A stretch of DNA of 64,000 nucleotides from Cladochytrium replicatum (lineage: Eukaryota > Chytridiomycota > Chytridiomycetes > Cladochytriales > Cladochytriaceae), in NCBI GenBank assembly GCA_025526935.1, contig JAHLKD010000124.1:62001-126000 (forward strand). The letters are read 5' to 3'. Under the pieces are notes generated by a model. It saw nothing but the letters and a program-made list of their open reading frames with translations, did no database searches and was not told the DNA's origin. The position numbers were made by a program, and so were the translations under genes. Numbering within the stretch: position 1 is the stretch's first letter; each line of letters opens with the position of its first letter. Below, one piece after another: positions 58,641-64,000 of the stretch.

Positions 58641-58839
58641 GCTTTGTTTTAGCTTCTCTATCACATCGGGTTTTTACTTGGGTCTGACTTTTGACCCGAG
58701 AAGGGTTTTCCTACTGGACCCGATACCAGACCCGGATCCGACCCGAAAATTTTCCATGAAAACCCGGCACTCAGGTCGGGTACATTTGGTCAATGGACCC
58801 GCACCCGACCCGAAAGACCCTAAAACCCGCCGATCCTTA

Positions 58840-59048
58840 CTCATAAGATTGAAGTGAAGAAGAAAGCTCTTGCTCTTGAAGATACAGAAATTCAGACATC
58901 ATCGCACACACACTCTTTGAAACCGCTTCACGCTGTTTCAGCTGTTTCGCAGTTTGGGGGAGACTGTCGTTGTGTGCACTGCAAATGCAGCATAGAAAGA
59001 GATTTGGGGAAAGAGTTGGGGGAATGGGATTTCCTTTCTTTTGTTTAA
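58840..59048 (+). mobile_element. Right target duplication and continuation of the Gypsy frame
   Basis: 58840-58847 is CTCATAAG, the right target duplication. The Gypsy reading frame resumes in phase (IEVKKKALALEDTEIQTSSH) and ends at a stop at 59048. Confidence 0.85.
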
Positions 59049-59311
59049 AATTTAATTAATTTTTGATTGGTTCAGATTTATGTTAATGGCTTAGAAAATA
59101 GAACACGTGACCACAGATCTAAGAACATGTTGCAAATAGCAACAGATCATCCTAGACAGACTACTGAGTGACCTGACGACGATTTCAGAAGCAGTAGGTT
59201 GGTTCGCTTGCTCCCAGTGTTCGCACTTAGCCTTGCGGATTGCTGTAGAAGCAAGGACAGTTACTTGAAGGTTATTTTACTTTCAGGAGACAGGTCGACA
59301 TTGTGCCAGTT
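59049..59311. other. Unassigned sequence right of the Gypsy frame
   Basis: About 260 bp, AT-rich at the start, with no coding signal; possibly the 3' flank of the Gypsy element. Confidence 0.35.
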
Positions 59312-60340
59312 TGTTTGAAGGAGCAGTCGATTTGACATCTGCCGATCTCTTTGAAAGATTGTTCAATAAATCCACAGCAATGGGAGGTCCTACAGAAGAT
59401 TGGGGATAGTTTGAGTGTTTTCGAGGTTATATCAAAGGCAATTTGAGGGGTCTAGATATCCAACACTTCCGCTTGTTATTCTATTTTACAAGGATCTTAT
59501 CGATCAACTGGAGGACCTAGAGGAGGCAGAATTCGATGAAACTTTTACCAAAGCATTTCGAAATGCACTAAACAAGCTGAGAAAATATTACTCAATCTCT
59601 AAGAGCCTGTGTTTAGCAGTTGCTACGGTACTTGATCCTCGTTTTAAGGATCAGTATTATCAGATTTCAAGGGCTTGGGAGAAAGATGTAGGAAGGGATC
59701 AGGTCACCCTAGTGCGGAAAGTCTGGGAGGAATCGTATAAGTCACGGAAAATCAAGAACAGTGGTGCCGATGTTTTTTGGAATCACACCAGAACGTCGAC
59801 ACGATTCGAGCGGAGCTTCCGGTGATAGACAAAAAAACGGACGCTGAACGCTTGAGAGGCATTAGATCCGTAGTCATCTGGCAAGAAGAGATTCCTGAGG
59901 AAAAAGATGAACTGGATCGATATCTTGGCGATCAGGTACTCTGTGGTATTAATTCTGATGGGAAGCCAATCACTGTTATGGACTGGTAGAAGACCATTGG
60001 AAGTGTGAACTTTCCAGCCCTAAGCCAGATGGCAATGTACTATTTTGGAATACCATCAACAAGCGCTCCAGTCGAACGAAAAGTTTTCAGCCGGGGTTGA
60101 TTTGTTACCTGCAACTCGCAATCACCTTGCCAAGAACAATAAACACGTTGACGTGCCATCATGACTGGTTGCATCAATTGAGTACTGAAGAACTATTCAA
60201 AAATGATTCCCTAGATTCAAAAATGATGTTAGTGAGGATTTCGCAAAGGTGCATAATTTTTTGGCAAGGATTTTGATGTGGTCTTAGAGTTGGAAGCAAC
60301 TGATGATAACCCAATCCTTTAAATAAAAATTGTTGTTTAG
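59312..60340 (+). mobile_element. Inverted, decayed hAT copy: transposase C-terminal half
   Basis: A short accessory-ORF scrap (about 59312-59340, CAGTCGATTTGACATC) is joined to the transposase from about 59353. This copy is on the + strand: SRYPTLPLVILFYKDLIDQL, FDETFTKAFRNALNKLRKYY, VLDPRFKDQYYQISRAWEKD, VTLVRKVWEESYKSRKIKNS. It ends with a dimerisation-domain remnant (GSVNFPALSQMAMYYFGIPS). Frames are broken, and the Trp pair of MDWW has become W-stop (TAG at about 59987). Confidence 0.85.
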
Positions 60341-60344
60341 AGTT

Positions 60345-60450
60345 CAACACCGTCCCCCTCCGCCCTGCGAAAACGTACTTCTGCAGATTTCAAATTCGGC
60401 TACACCTTAGGCAAAGGCTCCCACTCGACCGTCGTCAATGCGCATGAACC
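60345..60450 (+). pseudogene. Captured protein-kinase fragment (PDK1-like glycine loop)
   Basis: An open stretch reads SPSALRKRTSADFKFGYTLG then KGSHSTVVNAHEPS. ADFKFG-x-x-LG-x-GS-x-STVV is the typical start of a PDK1/PKH-type kinase domain (glycine-rich loop plus first strands). Nothing else of a kinase follows; the sequence runs straight into the palindromic repeat array. It looks like a host exon scrap trapped between hAT pieces. Confidence 0.5.
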
Positions 60451-60847
60451 CTCCATCCACGTAGACAGAATCCTATTATTGGTAAAAGGATTGATAGAGA
60501 GGTTAGTTGTATTGGGTAGAGATAACTGAAGTACAGTCAATGAGTTGGGAAAGTGTCCGGGTGGACAGAATCCTATTGCTAGTACTATTTGTAGAGAGGT
60601 CAGCTTTATCTGATAGACATTACTGAAGTACCGTCAATGAGTTGAGAAAGTGTCCTGGTGGACAGAATCTGGGAAACTGAGTGTCACTGTGTCTGGGTTG
60701 ACAGTTTCTTCCCTAGCTTATTATTATTGTCAGATTGGGTAGAAAACTATAGGGTATAGTGTTAGGGAAGTATTATAGCATACATTCCTTTAACATTCTG
60801 GCTAAGACGCCGGGCCAGTATCTTCCCACGAATATATTACCAACACC
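60451..60847. repeat. Third palindromic-repeat array and accessory-ORF upstream region
   Basis: Cores at about 60456 (degenerate), 60554 and 60651, and a weaker one near 60692, with 97 bp spacing. It continues into sequence matching the region upstream of the accessory ORF in the complete element (CAGTATCTTCCCACGA...ACCATGCC). Confidence 0.85.
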
Positions 60848-60982
60848 ATGCCTCGAACTTTTAAGAAGCGAGCTTTGAAAGAATCCAAACTATCATCTGA
60901 AAGAGAATGAACTGGTGGCTGCACCTGAAACAACTCTGGGATCAGGTTCTGAAGTGGAAGAAGCAGAAGTTGGCCTTGATGT
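60848..60982 (+). mobile_element. 5' fragment of the accessory ORF, inverted copy
   Basis: MPRTFKKRALKESKLSSERE then a stop, followed in another frame by VAAPETTLGSGSEVEEAEVG. It matches the first 45 codons of the accessory ORF, now on the + strand, and is cut off at 60982. Confidence 0.85.
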
Positions 60983-62016
60983 CTTCAATCCAGCATATTT
61001 TGTCCATTGCCTCGCTTAGCTGTAAGGTTCATTTGACCATATAGAACGTGCTATTCCAGCGAGTTGTCACATCGATAATTGGTAATAGAGGAACCAGTTT
61101 AACAAATCGGCACGAATCAATAAATGAGCTTCGTTGATTTTGGGGAAGACAGGATTCCTCTGACCAGCCATCGAAGAAGGTTTCTGACATTAACGCCGGA
61201 GTTATCGACATGTGCGACTGTGTTCCCTGCAGGCCTGAATTTATCAATAAAATCCTTTGCTGCAAGATTGATAATGTGCGCCATACACCGCATGTGTTGA
61301 GTTTCTGCAGACCACGCAATATCCCTATCTTCCAAGAGCGTCTCCAGCTAAGCACTCATGGTAAAGTTGTTTGAACCGTTGTCGGTTGTAATGCACAATA
61401 AGCGTTCACCCGATAGCATGCCAAATTCATCCAGACATTTGACAAGCTGATTAGCCATGGTGTCGCCTTCATGCTTTCCAACCATCAGAATCATCTGCAG
61501 CAGCAAGTCCTGCGGCTCCCATTGTTTTGTGATGAAGTGGGCAGTTAATCCAAGGAAAACAAAATCTGGTTCATCGATATCCAACAGTCAGCTGTTATTG
61601 ATACTTTTGAAGGCAAACCAACAATCAGACCTTTAACGAGCTCCTTCTGCCTATCGTAAAGATCCATCTCATTTTGCTTCACTGCTTTTGCCGTCTTTGG
61701 TAAATAGTTTGGCTTATAGTTTGGCTGAAAAGTCTTCAGCATACTGACAAAGAACTTGTTCTCCACACCAGTAAAAGCCTGATTGTCTGCAGCAATCCAG
61801 TCCAAAATTGACTGCCACGCTACGTCTGGATTGAACACAAAGTCTTGCTCCTTCTCTGAAATTCAATGTCTGTTGTCCCTTGGGGACCGTGTCCAACAGT
61901 CCAAGGGACCTGGCAATACTTCCATGGTGGTTATTCTATTGCCTGAGAAAGTTTTTGTTGATCCAGTCTTGTCGACCTTCTGGCTCCACTTGCATTTCAC
62001 AACCAAACATGTTGTC
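60983..62016 (-). mobile_element. hAT transposase N-terminal fragment (third copy)
   Basis: Collinear with 56756-57780 of the complete element, in the same orientation as that element. It includes RSSFIDSCRFVKLVPLLPII, ETQHMRCMAHIINLAAKDFI, the TAG after TMSA at the same position, and KELVKGLIVGLPSKVSITAD. Small indels are present (an extra NYLPK repeat at about 61710; a short deletion at 61857). It stops abruptly at about 62016, where the inverted Copia/NBP35 copy begins. Confidence 0.88.
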
Positions 62017-62021
62017 ATATT

Positions 62022-63127
62022 GTGGATATGGCATCTATCCACACCTTCAGAACATTGGTATCTATCTACATACCCAAAGCTGAAAGGTTGCAGCGGAAAA
62101 CGGAATACCACTCGGAACTTGGTACTTTCCTAGGCTATGTTGGAGATGATCTTATGATCAAGGTTGTTCTAAACTTTAGAGCAAACCAAATAGGGGGATA
62201 CAAGCTCGTTAAGTTTCACGAGGGAGTGTTTGTCGGATCTCGACGAAAATAAGAAACCAGATCTTCTTGAAATGCTAACGATGGAATATCCATTTCGCAG
62301 GGTTCTACAGTATGGGAAGAGACACGCCAGCGTGTGAATTGGATAGCGACGACAATTTCATGCCATCAAATTGCTATCTCAAGCCTCTTCAGCAGGACGC
62401 AGGAGAGGTATAGTTAACTATCACTTGGAGTATACTGCTCCAATGGCACCAATTGCACCCTCTGATGATCAGCCCAATCAACAATAGATTCCTCCACTAG
62501 AGCCACGGCAGAGAAGACCTAGGCAACCTCCGATTGAACTGTATGTTCCACCTGCTGGAAACCCTCTGATTCCTCTTGAACGTGAACCCTATGCTTAGGG
62601 AACGGGGACAGAAAGCTAAACGCACGTTTGATGGCAATCCAAATGTTCAAAACCGTAAACAAAGCAAACCAGCTTTACCGTGGCACTTGAAGAAAGAATC
62701 TACGACTCCATCAACACCTATTCCATCCAGGCAATACAGAACAGTTCCAATGAATTTCAAGGAAGCAATGTGCGACTTGATGAAGTAGCATACTGGCTGG
62801 CCACAATGTGTGAAGAGAACAATCAGCTTGTTCAAACGAACACATTGAAAGAATCCATATTACCCTTCAGTACCCACTAAAGGGTTTCGGCTTTGTAAGG
62901 GTATAGTTTACTCGATTTGAACTTGATTGATAGAGTCTATCCTGAGACTCATACACGATGAAGATAATGGGACAACAACTCAAATTACTGCTATTGCATC
63001 AAAAGATAACACTGCACATATCCTCACAGAAACTCTACCAACACTGAAGCATAAATATCATCGTCACAATCTTGGGTTATGCAACTTCAACAACATTGAA
63101 CAAGACATTAGTCTTTTCCCTTGCTGA
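62022..63127 (+). mobile_element. Copia relic, inverted duplicate
   Basis: Same frames as 47656-48761 on the opposite strand: SIYIPKAERLQRKTEYHSEL, NFKEAMCDLMK, YWLATMCEENNQLVQTN, IASKDNTAHILTETLPTLKH. The upstream integrase and gag parts present at the left copy are absent here; hAT sequence takes their place. Confidence 0.85.
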
Positions 63128-63537
63128 TTGTCAATTAATCAGTTGTGTTAGGGTTTTTAATGAGGATGTCAATGACTTTACATTTCTTTACTTTTTCTTC
63201 TCTCTTTTGACCGCCCTGAGGTACATTCTGGTGGGAGTGTGAAATATAGATGTAGATCATATGTATCCTATGTATGAGGGCGAATGTCCCTCCACAATAT
63301 AATTAAGGTTTTGATCTAAACGCAAAGCTCATTCTGAAGAGAAGTGCAATCAAGTGTTGCTGTTTATTGCATTTATTTTTCAACTTTTGAAGACCCAAGA
63401 AAGCTGTAATTTATTTGCCGTAATATTCCAAAAGTTAGTGGGTATGGACTAGACTGGCTCTCCTAATGTCTACCGGGTGAAAAACAAGGCAGGAAGCATA
63501 TATTTAATGGTTCACTAATGATCTCAGTGCACTTCAC

Positions 63538-64000
63538 TCATGCTTCAAGAGCCGAACGTATTCCTGTGTTAAATTGGTTCAGTGTGCACTTTGCTTTTAG
63601 CAAATAAAGAGTACTCACCCTTCACAATCTCTTTGTATGCCCTGGCTGCCGGAGCTTCACTGAAATTTTCAACGAAAGATTCTCCATAATCACACGAACG
63701 TCCTAAAGAGACTTACGCTCAGAAATGATTGTAATTTCATGTGAACCAAACTTACCTATCCGTGGGTCAATCGGGATGGATCCTAAAAATGGTACACTAA
63801 AGTCCTTTGCAAGCACTTCACCACCACCACGTGGTCCTTTTGGAAATATGTCGGACGACTTGTGGCAGCTTGGACATACGAAGGCAGACATATTCTCAAC
63901 AACTCCAAGTACACGAATGCCAACCTTTCTGCAAAACGACAGTTCGCGTCGAACGTCCTGCAGCGAGATTTCTTGAGGCGTTGTCACCACAATGGCAGAG
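63538..64000 (-). pseudogene. Second copy of the NBP35 3' end (runs off the right edge)
   Basis: The reverse complement of 46783-47245: [40 protein letters not shown], the following introns and the SALEA stop. Within the window it looks intact, including splice sites, so the copy could be a complete second gene beyond the edge, a truncated duplicate, or an assembly effect. Confidence 0.9.

Larger units (their letters stand above)
53018..58839. mobile_element. Complete hAT-superfamily DNA transposon, 5,822 bp, with a second ORF
   Basis: Terminal inverted repeats are TAAGGTTCGGCGGGT at the left and TAAGGATCGGCGGGT (reverse complement) at the right: 15 bp with one mismatch, followed by degenerate GGTCGGGT-type subterminal repeats at both ends. 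It is flanked by a perfect 8 bp duplication, CTCATAAG, and removing it restores an open Gypsy frame. Inside, on the - strand, lie the transposase (58212-55727) and a coiled-coil accessory ORF (54979-53432), separated by a 97 bp-period repeat array (55110-55745). Both genes now carry stops or shifts, so this copy is probably no longer autonomous. Confidence 0.93.
62019..64000. repeat. Right arm of the large inverted repeat (open at the window end)
   Basis: Mirror image of 46783-48764 (coordinates sum to 110783), with no indel detected. Contains a Copia relic on + (62022-63127) and the NBP35 3' end on -. Confidence 0.95.

Noticed and set aside
46783-64000. Interpretation as a simple missing-adapter palindrome artefact
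   Set aside because: Such artefacts have a very short centre. Here the centre is 13.25 kb of unrelated, asymmetric sequence. Other assembly errors remain possible and are listed in the finding.

Overview
The window is nuclear DNA of a fungus. Genes are short and closely packed, most carry several 50-100 nt GT-AG introns, many neighbours are head to head, and the gene set is fungal/opisthokont: SNF1 kinase, a GCN4-like bZIP factor, GDP-mannose pyrophosphorylase, subunit f of ATP synthase, PRP4 kinase. NECAP, a GTPBP1-type GTPase, an XRCC3-like RAD51 paralogue and a TIR-domain protein make an early-diverging (chytrid-like) fungus my best guess. That placement is inference.

Left part (1-22.5 kb): a dense housekeeping block. 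It holds the 5' end of a class II myosin (-), a damaged SET-like gene (+), prohibitin 1 (-), ATP synthase subunit f (-), a transposase fragment, an unrecognised gene (-), a dsRNA-binding protein (-), NECAP (-) sharing a 118 bp divergent promoter with SNF1 (+), a DDX42-type DEAD-box helicase (+), ribosomal protein S5/uS7 (+), a SAP-domain protein (+), a TIR-domain protein with an unknown C-terminal half (-), and mannose-1-phosphate guanylyltransferase (-).

Middle (22.5-47.3 kb): about 6 kb of decayed, probably transposon-derived sequence, then an LRR protein (+), relics of an XRCC3-like gene, a DUF4419 gene and a proteasome beta-2 gene, and a small secreted protein (-). After these come a GCN4-like bZIP gene with upstream ORFs (+), a GTPBP1-like GTPase (+), PRP4 kinase (-) and the Fe-S scaffold NBP35 (+). 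PRP4 and NBP35 share a 98 bp divergent promoter.

Right part (47.3-64 kb): a nested transposon landscape. A Copia relic abuts NBP35. A complete 5,822 bp hAT element (53018-58839) sits in a Ty3/Gypsy integrase relic. It has matching TIRs and an 8 bp target duplication, CTCATAAG, and it carries a transposase plus a second coiled-coil ORF of unknown function. Partial, nested and scrambled copies of the same family flank it on both sides. A palindromic motif (TGTCC-N4-GGACA) recurs in arrays with a ~97 bp period. The NBP35 3' end and part of the Copia relic (46783-48764) reappear as a collinear inverted copy from 62019 to the window edge, so the region is framed by a large inverted duplication with a 13.25 kb centre.

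Splice sites and protein names come from reading the sequence; no alignments or databases were used.
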